Positions 25,640-40,172 of a stretch of DNA of 64,000 nt are shown in pieces. The translations under genes were made by a program, and so were the position numbers. The notes below the pieces were generated by a model, which was not told the origin of the DNA, did no database searches, and saw only the letters and a program-made list of their open reading frames with translations. Positions within the stretch are counted from its first letter, which is position 1. Each line of letters opens with the position of its first letter. The stretch covers positions 11,377,343 through 11,441,342 of the forward strand of contig CM042090.1 in NCBI GenBank assembly GCA_023512835.1, written 5' to 3'. The DNA is from Taxillus chinensis. Lineage: Eukaryota > Streptophyta > Magnoliopsida > Santalales > Loranthaceae.

Positions 25640-25987
25640 TATTAATATATTAACAAGTACTATTTACTTTCTATAATTATATCTAACGGATTTGTACAGA
25701 ATTTTTTAATATATTAATAAGTACTATTTACTTTCTATAATTATTAAATTATATTTAAAAAAAATTCTCATCTTTCTCCTTCACGATTTCCATACTATTA
25801 ACTTTTATTTCATATTAAATTATAAAAAAATTATTATTAAATAAAATAAGTAATATAAAATATTATTTTATAAATATAGAATTTTATTTGTGAAATTTAT
25901 TGTGATATATATTTATTTAGGAAAGTAAAAAGTAATTTAAAATTATAAATTTAGATAAACTAATGAGATAACTGATGCTAGTGTTCT
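25640..25987. mobile_element. Truncated relative of the 17558-17973 MITE
   Basis: From GATTTGTACAG onward this stretch follows the 17.6-kb MITE in the same orientation: CTATAATTATTAAATTATAT, CTTTTATTTCATATTAAATT, ATTATTATTAAATAAAATAA, and a right end GATGCTAGTGTTC matching GCTGCTAGTGCCT. The left TIR is missing, and the sequence AAGTACTATTTACTTTCTAT occurs twice at the left edge. Confidence 0.6.
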
Positions 25988-26490
25988 GTGAAGTTTAAAT
26001 AATATCATTGGCCTACTTACTCATTAAATTTTATTATTTTAAAAATAATTAATATCATTTAATACTCATGGCTTACTTTATTAATATTGTCATTAACCGT
26101 CTCGCTGGCCTTTGGTCTTCACTTTGACTCCAAACTAAATTTTGAAAATTCGAAGATTTGGGGTCACTAACAACTGAATAAGCAGTCTACGGAGATTAGC
26201 AAAATTAATGGATTTGCATTACCAAGAATTAAGTTTGAGAGTAACGGATACGTATGAAAAAATGAATGACAACTCCACGATGACTAAATTTGATGTGTAT
26301 ATTTAGTTATGTTTTACTCTTTTATTTTAAAACTATTTAAAAATATTACAAAAAAATAATAATAATATGAGAATTTAAATTTATATTAAGGAACTTTCGG
26401 GAAAGACAGGAAATAATGATTACTTAAATCACAGTTTTCTCAGATAAAACTCATTGAATATTACTATTTCGATTCAGCAAATGTTTTAAA
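25988..26490. other. Intergenic DNA, no gene seen
   Basis: AT-rich, short ORFs only. Confidence 0.4.
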
Positions 26491-26498
26491 AAAATGAA

Positions 26499-26834
26499 CT
26501 CCTTTTGTACATTTAAAATCAAACTATTCCTTCTTTTGTGTTTTTTTAAAAATAAGAAATTTTGTGTATTTTTTTTTTTGAAATTCAAACGCTTTTGGAA
26601 TTTTTGTAATTCAATTTTCTTTGTACTTAAAAAAAATCATTTTTTTGTATTTTTTTTAAAGTTAAAATGTTGAAAAATAAAAAAATCACGTTCGACATTA
26701 CTTTTGGTACTAACATTTTTAATACTAAAAAAATAGTTTAAAGATCATGATTAAATTATCATGAAATAGTTTTAATTACAACGACACAAACCCTTATTTT
26801 CAATACAAAAGGAGATACGAATGTACAAAAGGAG
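26499..26834. mobile_element. Inverted-repeat element, probable MITE
   Basis: CTCCTTTTGTACATT at 26499-26513 is repeated exactly inverted at 26820-26834 (AATGTACAAAAGGAG). The repeats extend imperfectly outward (AAAAATGAA against GCCAACTTTT). The interior is AT-rich with long A and T runs and no ORF. A second ACAAAAGGAG occurs just inside the right arm. No clear target duplication was identified, so superfamily is open. Confidence 0.5.
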
Positions 26835-29350
26835 CCAACTTTTAATACATGCCATTTTAAAAAAACAAATGGCAACTCATGCTATTTTTTGTTTGACTTG
26901 ACTTTTCTAACCAAACGTACATATAATTACTCCGTAAAGAGACAGAGACTTTTATTTAGGGAGCGTTGATGGCGGGGTCGACGATGAGTGGGGAGGCCGA
27001 CGGGTGCTGCAGCAGCGTAGGAGATGGAGATGCATGGTTGGTGTTCGAGTTTGGCTAAAATAAATAAATAAAATGGAAATACATGTGAAAATTTAACGTG
27101 CATTTCATAGGAGACGGAGATGAGGCAAAGATCACGTAGTGCAATATTGTATTTGCTCTCTTCCGGTGCCGGCTGGATGACCATAAGCTAGCGGATTTCC
27201 AGATAATTGAGGCCCTCCATACCAATCCTAAAAGTTAAAACAGTAAAACGATTTATTTATTTTTTTTGGATTTGTATTTTTTTATTGAATAAAAACAAAT
27301 TTACTAATAACGAAAAATACAACAAATTACAATTCAAAATTATAAAAAGAAATTAATAAAACCGTCAATATTTGTTTATAATAAGAAATAAAACTATCCG
27401 TTGGTCATTTCTAACAGAAGAATAAGCTCAAACAAATAAATTTAAATGTAAATATATGATTTATTCAAAATCATAATACAATAATTTAACACAAATGAGG
27501 TTTTGATTACGCTCATCTCTATCCTCTTATTGTCACTATCAATGATCACAAATTTAAAAAAAAAACCTAAAAAAACAATTAAAGAAATAAAGAACTTATA
27601 TTAGAAGCTCAAGCAAACAATAGGTCACATATATATGTGCCAATAGATTAAACCGTGTTCTTAGTGAAGAACTCTAGAAATTTGGGTAATTTGATGCATG
27701 TAGGATTAAAGTTTGTTATTAATTAATATTGCTTTAGCCTTGTTTGATTGATATGATGCTATAAATTCGCATATTTTCGTGTTTTTATGGTTGAAAATCA
27801 GGTTGGAAGTGAGACGTGAGAAATGAGTACTTGATTGCTAGGCGTGTAAAATTGACCATCGGTCAACGGACTAGTACGTGTTCCATGTGGACCGAAGCGG
27901 ACTAGACCAGAAATATTCACGTTCATTTCAATCGTGGGCCTAAACGGACCGATCCGTTTAGGCCCGGTCCATGCGGACGCGGACCGGTCCGTGGACCGAC
28001 TTTTTGATTTTTTAATTTTTTTAAAACTATTATATATTCTACTTAATATATTAGTACCTAGTGCTTAAACATATTAATTTTAAAATTGAAAAAAATAAGG
28101 AATATTAATTTTAAACATATTAATTTTAAGGATTTTTTTGTCATAATTTACACTCCTGTTAACCGCATAAAATTACAGAATGCAAAAATAGGGAATATTT
28201 TGTCGTATAACTACGAACATGATTGCGGTGATGTAACTAAGCCTACAAGTTGGAACAAAAAAATGATTTTAGGAATTTAGGGAATTAGGAAAAAAATATT
28301 TAATTAAATTTATAAATAATATCAATATTAAAGAAATGGTAAATAGAAGAAAATATCCATGAAACTAGAAAACAAAATTTCCACTATCAATTCCTCATAT
28401 TAGCATTATGGTCATCTTGTTTTCCATTTAAAAAAAATCATATGGTGGAAATCTTAAAAATAATTAGTTATAAACAAACAAATATTGTCATTTTTCATAT
28501 TATTATCCAACAATAAAAATGTCATAAAAATTTTGCTCTTCTTGCATCCTCTCTTGCATTCGTAAAGTTATTAATTAATGTTTTATAATATATCTTTTTG
28601 CTAAATCATTTTCAATAGATAACATAACCAATTCACTCAACCGTTCTTAAGACATAGTTGATTGAAATTAATTTTTAATCAATTTCAACTTTGAAAATTT
28701 TATTCTCCCAAATCAACTGTAACTAGAATGGCTAATAATACTTGATATCCAATCCAAGCATTTGGGTAACAATAATTCCATCAAGTGATTTAACATTTCA
28801 ATTAACTTTGTTATTTCTTGAAAGACCATCTATCTATCTATCTAGAGTTTTAATTCTATATATAAATCTTTCCCATTAATATCTTTATGTTGACATCGGT
28901 TAAAAACCCTTTTATGTTTGTTACCTGAAAAAATAATTTTTTTAGGGATTTTAATTTTTTCAAATTAAACAAAAACCCAAAAACTTTAAATATTTGAAAT
29001 TGTCTTAACTTTTCCTTAAGTAAATTAATGTCTTAATCAACAATATATAAGAACTAATTAATTCTAAATGATTCCTCAGCTAAATGTGCCACTTATATAT
29101 ATACATTAGCATCAAACTATTTCTTCATACGAAAGGTACGCCTTTCACGAAAAATCGACTCGATCTTTAATGCATTTTTAACTTCTTTAGTCAATTAAGC
29201 TATCTTGGGGTTTAATATTGTTTATGTTTAAAGGAAAATTGAGAATTAATTATAAATGACTTTTTGTTACTTTCCTTGGCTTAAAAAGAGTTACTTGGTG
29301 GATAAGTAAACAATGGTATGATGAGTTTAGAAAACCTAAAAAAAGGTTAC
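26835..29350. other. Intergenic DNA with a GGACCG-rich transposon-like patch
   Basis: No gene seen. At about 27836-28010 the sequence changes to a block with many GGACCG/CGGTCC and GGACTAG words (GCGGACGCGGACCGGTCCG), after GGCGTGTAAAATTGACC. This looks like the subterminal region of a hAT-like transposon, but the opposite end was not found. The remainder is AT-rich. Confidence 0.4.
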
Positions 29351-29351
29351 T

Positions 29352-30919
29352 TGTTGAGCAAGTAAACAATAGTATAATGAGATTTGAAAACTTGGAGGAG
29401 GGTAAATAACTCTATAAATAAAGAGGTTGTCCTACATTATTGGTAGTTGACCCTTCACAGTTTGGAGAGCCCTAGCTATCTAAGGAGAAGAGGAGAAAAA
29501 GAAAACAATGTCCAAAACTAGAAGATTTAAGGTATTCTTGTGTATTTCGATGGGTGTATCTGATTTTGGTGTGTTTAAGGTTGTTGGTTCTATATTTCTA
29601 CAACTCACCTACGGTTTAGCCTTATTTAGGGTTAGTTAGAATAGACTTTGAACATAGATCAAACAATTATTGCATGTAACTAATATAAGGTTATAAAGAA
29701 CAGTAACATAGGGTTGAGACCAATCGAGGTAAACTTGTTAGAGTTGATGCTTTATGGTTAGAGATGACATTCATGGACTTGGAAATCAAGGTTTAGACTT
29801 AATAAATGATTGGGACATGCAAAGGACTAGGTTTAGATGCAGTGGCAAGGTGGTGCGACGCCATATGCAAGTGGCGGGTGCATGTGGCAAGTGTTCGTGG
29901 CGACGGGTGCCACGACATGGTATGTGCACGAGACCTACATGGGATTCCTTCGTTTGATATATTGGGCTTGTAAGTCAATATGATGTTATGATTGTGGTAT
30001 TAATGTTGTGAACATGTGATGTTGATGTTATTGATGTGTGTTCTGATTATATAGTGAACTATATATCTTATGAAGTGGTTTGGAAAAAGACAATATGATG
30101 TGATAAGGTCTAGTAAAGGACAATATATTATGATGTGGTTTGATAAAGGATAATGACCCAATAAAGGGATAATGATACAGTAAAGTACAAATTGTCCGAT
30201 CAAGGACATCAATGCGGTAAAACACAAAGAGCACATTCAAACATGAATATGAATTGTTATGATGTGATTTATGATATTGTATTGTGGGATGATTGGTGAT
30301 GTTGTAATATGTTATAAATCATGATATTGATATGTGTAATGGACTCTAATATGGTGATTCATATGGTTATGTGTAAAAAAGTTAACTATTAATTGTGTCT
30401 GTGTTAGGTTACTATACTCGCACATGTATACCTTATATATAGAATTCGATAGGATTAATGTTGGAGTATGATGTGGATTGATAACCATCTACCGAGCAAT
30501 TAAGCTCACACCTATATTGTTTATCCTTTTGCAAGTGTCGAAGGATGTTAAAGAAACTCTAGTAAACTGGTTGACCGTGATTTTAATGTAATCCTATTTA
30601 TGTTTGTTGGATATTATGGTGAACATGTTACTTTGGTTTGGTTTTTGTTTTTCTCGAACATGGGTTTGTGAACATTGTAAACAGTTTGTTTAATGTTGAA
30701 CAATATATTTGTTTGGTTTACTTTATACATTTTGTGACTGATTGTTGTTATTAGGAATGTACAATTATACCTTTATTGTGTAGTTGTATTATGTGGCTTT
30801 AGACAATACTCGCTTTATAGTATCTAATAGATACTAGTCATTAATCTCTTGACCTTTCAAGTGCAGGCATGAGGCAGTTGCCTGCCTAGTTTCAAATTGC
30901 CGAAATTGGGGGTATGACA
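29352..30919 (+). mobile_element. Probable solo LTR (older member of the 55.2-kb LTR family)
   Basis: The right end GGGGGTATGACA and about 150 preceding bases align with the reverse complement of the 55228 LTR end: shared words include ACTAGTCA, TTGACCTTTCAAGTGCAGGC against TTGACCTTTCAGGTGCGAGC, and the G-rich end before GTGACA. Bases after the end are TTACT; TTACT also precedes TG at 29352 and, in a short tandem copy, at 29296, so either could be the left boundary. TATAAATA at 29413-29420 could be its promoter. No primer-binding site or polyprotein follows. ORFs inside are short. Confidence 0.55.
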
Positions 30920-31344
30920 TTACTTTTGGTTAATTATGTTTCAAGAATGGTTGAATGAAATAACTATGTTATCTATTGAAAATAATTAAACAAAAAAGAT
31001 TAGCTATGAAAGATTAATTGATAACTTTGCAAATGCAAATGCAATAGGAGCAAAATTTATGATTTTTTTATTATCAAGTGATAATATAAAACAAAATGAT
31101 AATATTTGTTTGTTTATAAGTTTTACAATTTCTAATATATATATATATATATATGAATGCATAAGAAGATGGTCATAATGTTGAAATGAAAAATTAATAA
31201 AGGAAATTATGTTCACTAATTACACAAATATTTTCTTTTATTTAGTATTTCTTTAACATTAATATTATTTATAGATTTGATTCTATGTTGTTTTTCTCAT
31301 TCTCTAATTTCCTAAATTTATTTTGTTTTGTTTTAAGTTGCAGG
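30920..31344. other. AT-rich spacer, no gene seen
   Basis: Contains a short (TA)n at about 31135-31154. Nothing else supported. Confidence 0.4.
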
Positions 31345-31352
31345 TTTAGTAG

Positions 31353-32019
31353 CAGGGACGGATTTAGGGGGGGCCGGCAGGGGCCATGGCCCCCCCTCCT
31401 TCCAGCCATTTTTTTAAAAAATATAATTTATATATATTAATTAATTTAAATTTAATTATATCTTATATATAAAATTAGAATTAAATTAATTAATAATATA
31501 ATTTACTATCATATATTAGTTGTGATAAATATATTATTAACTATAATAGTGGTAAAAAATTATATAATTTTAAAAAGTTATCTGATTTGATTATACAATA
31601 ATTTGATGAGTTTTTTTATGCTTTTATGTTATTTATTTTAACTTAAATGGTGCTAATTGTCAGTGCTAGTTTCAAAGCAAGGTAAGTGAGGCTTGAGTCT
31701 TGGCCTCTGAAAATTAGATTAAAATTAAGACTTCTAGACCTCATATCATTTTGGCCTAACTTCCGGAAGTAGGAAAGAATTAAAAATTAATTTATAATTT
31801 CGATAATAATATATGTTTTAAAATGTTATATTATTACTATAATTATAGTAAATTAATAATAAAAATAAAAATTGACAGTTTAATTGTATTTACATAAGGG
31901 CTTTTAATTTAATAATCACTTTCGACTCCATAAAATTCGGGACCAATCCTACTAATTGTAGTTTTAAATAACAATTTATAATCGTGAATTACATACTTTA
32001 CTTTTTAGATCCGTCCCTG
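31353..32019. mobile_element. Non-autonomous hAT element A (TSD TTTAGTAG)
   Basis: The ends CAGGGACGGATTTA and, at the right, TAGATCCGTCCCTG are inverted repeats of the hAT type. The 8-bp target duplication TTTAGTAG is perfect (31345-31352 and 32020-32027). Length is 667 bp and there is no transposase ORF. Just inside the left end is a strong GC palindrome (GGGGCCATGGCCCC, about 31377-31392). Element B at 42713 is the same family in the opposite orientation, with a matching palindrome at its right end. Confidence 0.9.
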
Positions 32020-32027
32020 TTTAGTAG

Positions 32028-33539
<1,512 letters not shown>

Positions 33540-33871
33540 CCACTTTTTGTATTTATTATTTTTATTTTCCACGTTCGGCCTTTTCACTGAAATTAGAAAA
33601 CCTTTGAGCAAGTGTTGTGTTGGTGGAGGTGTGGTTTGGGGGGTTTCAATGGTGTTTTAATTGTAGTGTTCATTCTTCTAATTATTTTTGCTTGGAAGAC
33701 AAAACTTTTGTTAATTAAGACATACCGAATACCGAGTTATAAAAACAAATGAACTTAGTCATTTGGTACAATCAAGTGTTGGGGTTTTTTTTTTTGTTTT
33801 TTTTTTGAGTTGTGACTTATTATTATTGTTAAACTTTATTTTGTGAGTGCTGAATACAACTTTTGCTACTT

Positions 33872-33876
33872 GTATC
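33872..33876. repeat. Left target-site duplication of the copia element (GTATC)
   Basis: GTATC directly precedes the left LTR and is repeated directly after the right LTR at 40601-40605. Confidence 0.95.
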
Positions 33877-34303
33877 TGTTGGAATAAATTCCATCATATA
33901 GGGCCAAACATGTAAATATTAAATGTGTTGTGCTGTCTTTAGAAAAGCCTAAATTAAAGTGATCTAATTACAGATTTTAAATAAGGCTTAAGGGTATATT
34001 TGTCATGGAATTAATGTGTAGATACCAGACTGCTATTTTTAATTTGATGAGGGGCCGAATTGAAAATAGCAAATACTATATATATAGGGTTATGGTCCCC
34101 AATCGTATGACGGCTTATTAGGTTCAGATCCCCATCGACAGAGCTATTAAGAACAACGGTTCATAAGAGTCGTGCTGATTTGGAAAATCACAACCCGTTG
34201 ATCAATCTCCAGCAATGGATTCAGGTACGCTTCCGATTTATTATTTCTGATCAAATAATCTCTAGGCAAATAAAGATCCTGCTGTTTATTTAAATTTCTA
34301 ACA
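33877..34303 (+). repeat. Left LTR of the copia element
   Basis: 427 bp, begins TGTTGGAAT and ends TTTCTAACA. A TATA-like stretch TATATATA lies near 34078-34085 and AATAAA near 34268-34273, consistent with U3 promoter and polyadenylation signal. Confidence 0.97.
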
Positions 34304-34305
34304 AT

Positions 34306-34317
34306 TGGTATCAGAGC
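34306..34317 (+). other. Primer-binding site (initiator tRNA-Met type)
   Basis: TGGTATCAGAGC begins two bases after the left LTR and is the standard copia sequence complementary to the 3' end of initiator methionine tRNA, used to prime minus-strand DNA. Confidence 0.95.
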
Positions 34318-35708
34318 TCTTTGCACTAGAATTGTTTGATTTTAATTTAGCGATAATTTCTATTCCGCTGCAATTATATTTTGTTCATCGGGTTGATTAC
34401 GTCGAGGTTTTCAGACATAAGCCTTAAATTCATAAGGTTCCGGTTCCATAGTCTATGTTATTTTTAAAGGGTTTATTATTACAATTGTCGATTGTGTTGA
34501 TCTGCTGGCAATTAATATAGAGTTTCAAGTGCGAGTCTTGTTTGTATGTATTAAAACAAAAAAAAAAAAAAAATTGGCACCACGCCCCACTCGCTCCAGG
34601 TAGGGGTGTGTGGATCGCGCATTCGTCGTTAATATTGCTCTCCATTGTGGGTCTCGGCATGCGTGAAGGGTTGATCGGGTGTTGATGCGGGCCATACAAT
34701 TAATAATAAGGCCAAGCGGGAGAGTTCGGAAGAACTTGCTCAAATTTATTTATTTATTTATTTTTTTTTTGTGTGTGTGAATTAACAATTATGATTTATT
34801 AATATAAGTTTCCCAATCCACTTTTACGTTTGGACCTCTACGTTTTTCGCAAAAGGCACACTGAATTTTCTATGCCATGTATATCAATTACATACATTTA
34901 GTATATCTTTAAATTTTGAATATTAAATATATCACATTTAGTATATACCATGTTTATTTCGAATTGTGAGTATCGAACATGCTTAAATCTGAAAATTAAA
35001 CATTACTTTATTTTCAATTTTTGCGTGTAATATGCCCCAAATTATTAGGAATATGCAATTTGAATATTATATCATGCAAATTATTTGTGTTATATAAATT
35101 CTGTCGCATTAGTTTTGCAATAAATTATATACTGTAATTTAGTTTGTTGTTTCAATTATTATGATGGATTCAATTTACATAATTTGTTGATTGCATATCA
35201 AATTTGTATAATTATGTGATAATTTTAAATTCAGAAATTATTCGGTAAATCACAAATTCAGATATTTTATGGTAAATCATTTATGATTAAATTTTAGTTG
35301 TTCATCATTCTAAATGTTTAATTGAAGCATGATGTTGCCAAAGTGACCTCTCTTGTGTAGATTATTTATAAGGGATGTTGAATGTTTGTGGGTGTGTAAA
35401 TTCATGCGGGTATTAACCGGCCCAAAGGAAGGTTTAATATTTGGCCGAATTACACACACACCTGTGGTGGTAAACATGTGATGACTATAAGGTTTAATTT
35501 TACATGTGAATAATAATTTGATCCAAAGATAGATTTATTATTTGACATGAGTTATTATCAATGTTTGATCACTACAACAAGAGTACCATTTACAATTAAT
35601 ATTACTGTCCAAAGACTTGATATTAATGTTGTGCTAGGTATCTTGAGATGGGACTTACCATTATTTGAATTTGTTGATTATCATATTTGATTATTAATGT
35701 GAGCATAT

Positions 35709-38700
35709 TTGGTTATTTTGTTTTCAGTTAAGGTTTCTACTATATCTGCTAATGTCAACTCAATACCCATGCTTAATGGGACCAACTTTAAGGATTGGAA
35801 AGAGAACATTGAAATTGTTCTTGGCTGCATGGATCTGGACCTTGCACTTCGGTGTGAGCAACCTCCTTCTCTTACGGATGCAAGTTCTTCTAATGCTATA
35901 AAGAACTTTGAGAAGTGGGATCGCTCAAATCGCATGAGTCTCATGATCATTAAGCGCGGCATTCCTGAGGCATTTAGGGGTGCGGTATCTGATGATATCG
36001 TTATGACCAAAGAGTTCCTAGCCAAATTGAGAAACGTTTTGCGAAAAAGCGATAAAGGCGAGAACAAGCACGCTTTTGCAAAGCTTGATTTCTATGAGGT
36101 ATAAAGGCAAAGGAAACATAAGGGAGTACATTATGGAAATGTCTCATCTTGCTTCTAAACTTAAGGCATTAAAGCTCGAGCTGTCTGATGACTTGCTTGT
36201 GCATTTGGTATTAATCTCTCTTCTGCACAATTTGGTCAATTTAAGGTCAGTTATAACTGTCAAAAGGAAAAATGGACTCTTAATGAGCTCATTTCTTACC
36301 GTGTGCAAGAGGAAGAGAGATTGAAGCAAGATAGAACTGAAAGTGCTCATTTGGCTGTTACCCATAAGGATAAGGGCATAAAGAGAAAGAATATGGAAGG
36401 CTGCTTAAAGGCCAACTCAAAAGAAACAACAACAAAATACTAAGGGTTGTTTCTTTTGTAATAAGTCTGGACATATGAAGAATGATTGTACCAAATATCA
36501 CGCTTGGCGTGCTAAGAAAGGTACACTTCTCACTTTGGTCTGCTTCGAGGTTAATTTAGCTTCGGTACCTAGAAACACGTGGTGGTTAGATTCGGGTGCT
36601 ACTACTCACATCAGTGTTTCATGCAGGTTGCTGAACTACCGAAAGCCAGTGATCTTTGAAAGATACATCTTTGTGGGCGATGGAAACTCGGTGGAAGTCG
36701 AGGCTATTGGACATTTTAAGTTGTTATTGGGAACTGGTTATTATTTGGATTTATTGGATACTTTTATTGTACCGTCTTTTAGGCGGAATTTGGTTTCGGT
36801 TTCTTTATTGGACAAATCAGGTTATTATTGTTCATTTGGGAAACAATCAATTCAATTTATCTATAAATTCAAATGTTGTGGGAACTGGTTCTCTATGTGC
36901 ATATGACAACTTATATTTGCTTGATACGATTGCTTCTTATAAAGAGACCTTGCATGTGGAATCAAAGGGTACTAAACGCAAATTAAATACGAGATAATTC
37001 AGCCACATTATGGCACAAACGATTAGGTCACATCTCTAGAAATAGAGTTGAGCGGCTTGTGTCCGATGGGATTTTAGATTCTCTTGATTTTACAAACTTT
37101 GGTGTTTGTATTGATTGTATCAAGGAAAACGGACCAAAATAAAGAAATTGGGTGCCAATTTGAACTACAGATGTCTTAGAATTGATACATACGGATATTT
37201 GTGGTCCATTTCTTACAACTTTCTTGGAATGGTCAACAATACTTCATATCATTCATGGACGATTATTCACGCTATGGGTACTGTTTCTTATTCATGAGAA
37301 ATCTCGGTCTTTGGATGTGTTCAAAAATTTTAAGGTCAAGTTGAGAACCAACTCAAGAAAAGAATAAAGTGTGTCGAGTCGATCGTGGTGGTGAATACTA
37401 CGGCAGATATGATGGTTCAGGTGAACAACGTCCAGGCCCATTTGCACAATTCCTAGAGGAATGTGGAATCGTCCCACAAGACACCATGCCAGGATCGCTT
37501 AGCATGAATGGTGTAGGTGAAAGACGAAACCGAACACTTAAGGATATGGTAAGGAGCATGATTAGTCATTCTACCTTACCGACTCACTGGGAGAAGCACT
37601 AAAGACAGCGCCTTATATTCGCAATAGAGTGCCAACTAAAGCAATCGCCAAAACACCTTATGAACTTTGGACAGAAAAAGCCTAGCTTAAAGCATTTTCA
37701 CATTTGGGGATGTCCAGTAGAGGCAAGGCCTTATAGGCCACATGAAAAGAAATTGGACTCCAAAACAAGGAGCGATTACTTTATTGGCTACTCTGAAAGA
37801 TCTAGGGGCTATAAGTTTTATGATCCCACACTTCGGTCTATTTTTGAGACGGGAACCGCAACATTCTTTGAGGATGTTGAGTTTGGGGGGAGAAATAAGG
37901 TTAGAAACATTGTCTTTGAGGAGGAATCAATCTCGATTCCTATTATTGCTTTTGATAATGTACAGGATTCTTTGCTATCATTAATCAAGAAGCGAATTCA
38001 GATCCTCAACTAGATAATGTTGATCAAAACCCCATTCATGAAGAACAAACTCAACAACCTCAAGATCTAGTGCCATTAAGGCGATCCACTTTGAGAAAGG
38101 AGAAATGCTATTCGGATGATTATATTGTATTTCTCTTGGAACATGAGGAAACCATAGGAATGATGGAAGATGATCCAATCAACTTTCATCAAGTCATGAA
38201 AGGTTCCAATTCTCAAAAGTGGATTGATGCCATGAATGAAGAGTATAAGTCTACGCAAGACAATAAAGTTTGGGAACTTGTCCCATTACCAGGTAGGTGC
38301 AAAGCCCATTGGTTGTAAATGGATTTTTAAAACCAAAAGGGATTCGCAGGGGTAATGTGGAAAGGTATAAGGCTCGTCTTGTAGCAGAAAAGGCTTTACT
38401 CAAAAGGAAGGAATTGACTTTAAAGAGACTTTCTCTCCGGTTTCAACGAAAGACTCTTTTAGGACAATCATGGCTCTTGTTGCTTATTTTGACCTTGAGC
38501 TTCATCGATGGATGTCAAAACAACTTTTCTCAATGGTGACATTGATGAAACGATATATATGGTGCAACCAGGAAAACTTTGAGTTGGAAGACTCAAAGAA
38601 TATGGTTTGCAAATTGACAAAATCTATCTATGGACTCAAACAGGCTTCTGTCGGTGGTATCACAAATTTCATCAAGTGATTATCTCGTTTGGTTTTGAGA

Positions 38701-39751
38701 CAAACACTATTGATAATTGTGTATATCACAAATTCAATGGGAGTAAACTTATATTTACTGGTTTTGTATGTTGATGACATCGCTTGCCACAAATGATATA
38801 GGCATGTTGCACGAAACCAAGAAATTTCTATCAAATAATTTTGAAATGAAAGATCTTGGTGACGCCTCTTTTGTATTAGGGATCCAAATACAACGAGATC
38901 GCTCTCGGGGTATTCTTGGATTATCACAAAAGAGCTATATCAATAAAGTTCTTAAAAGGTTTGGCATGCGGACAAGAAACCGGGTGACACCCCGTAGTTA
39001 AGGGAGACAAATTTAGTCTCAATCGATTGCCCTAAATCTACTCTTGAAATTAAGGAAATGCAAAACATTCCTTATGCATCAGCGAGGGGAGTTTAATGTA
39101 TGCTCCGGTTTGTACACGTCCGGATATTGCATATATTGTTGGTATGTTGGGCGATATTTAAGCAACCCTGGGATGGATCATTGGAAAGCGACCAAACGGG
39201 TTATGAGATATTTGCGAAAAACAAAAGATTACATGCTCACATATAGGAGATCGGATCATTTGGAGATCATTGGGTATTCCGATTCGATTATCTTGGATGT
39301 CAAGATAGTAAAAGATCCACTTCAGCTACATATTTCTATTGGGCCGGGTGGAGCTATATCTTGGAGGAGTGCCAAACAGGATTGATAGCTTCTTTACCAT
39401 GGAAGCAGGATTTGTAGCATGTTATGAGGCATCCAATTGTGGAATATGGCTGCGAAATTTTGTCACCTGGTTTAGCATTCGGAGGGCATAGAAAGACCAC
39501 TCAAACTATATTGTGACAATAAATCTGCAGTCTTATATTCCAATAACAACAGGAGTTCTTCAAGGTCAAGACATATTGACATTAAATACCTCGTTGTGAA
39601 GGAAAGAGTACAGAGTGGAGAGATATCTATAGAGCATATTGGCACAAACTCCATGATAGCGGATCCAGCTTAAAAAGGATTGCCACCCAAGGTCTTTCAT
39701 GAGCACACTGCTCATATGGGTGTCATATTCTATGAGGATATCATGTTTTAG
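35709..39751 (+). pseudogene. Copia gag-pol polyprotein, multiple frameshifts
   Basis: Would encode the capsid and enzymes of the element. Visible pieces in order: gag N-terminus from about 35709 (LNGTNFKDWKENIEI); zinc knuckle C-x2-C-x4-H-x4-C at 36448-36489; protease DSGATTH near 36588; integrase zinc motif with two His and two Cys at about 37010-37125; integrase core with HTDICGPF and RGGEYY near 37180-37390 and a following Glu in GVGERRNRTL; RT with YGLKQAS near 38632 and YVDD near 38767; RNase H region at about 39150-39680. The frame changes repeatedly by single bases (for example near 36085, 36220, 36440, 37360, 37600, 38320, 38780, 39040), and an in-frame stop follows IADPA near 39670. 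No active polyprotein can be made as read. Confidence 0.93.
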
Positions 39752-40172
39752 TGGGAGTTTGTATTATTTGTGTTTTGTTGCTCTATGTTTGGTTTTGGAC
39801 ATTTTTATGTACTTATGGATTTATGAATTTTCTGATCAGAAATAAAGTATTCAGTTCAGTACACTCTGTTACATTGTGTTGAGTTTTGATCTCAATTCAG
39901 TAGGACCAGTTGGAAATAGACGTGTATAGATCACATTGCATGTAATTTCCACGCTATGCATCCATGATTGATCTATGTCATTTGGTTATGGTGTTGTATG
40001 TGACCATTGATGGGTTTAGTCACGCTAAATGTGGCGAAAATCTCTTTGATCCTATAGCATCATAATTAATGGGCCAGATTGTTCGGATACCCTAAGGTTT
40101 GAGATAGCAATATTTTGGAGCTCATAAAGTTATACACATTTATATAGTTACATATATGGCCCATCTGGAGAT

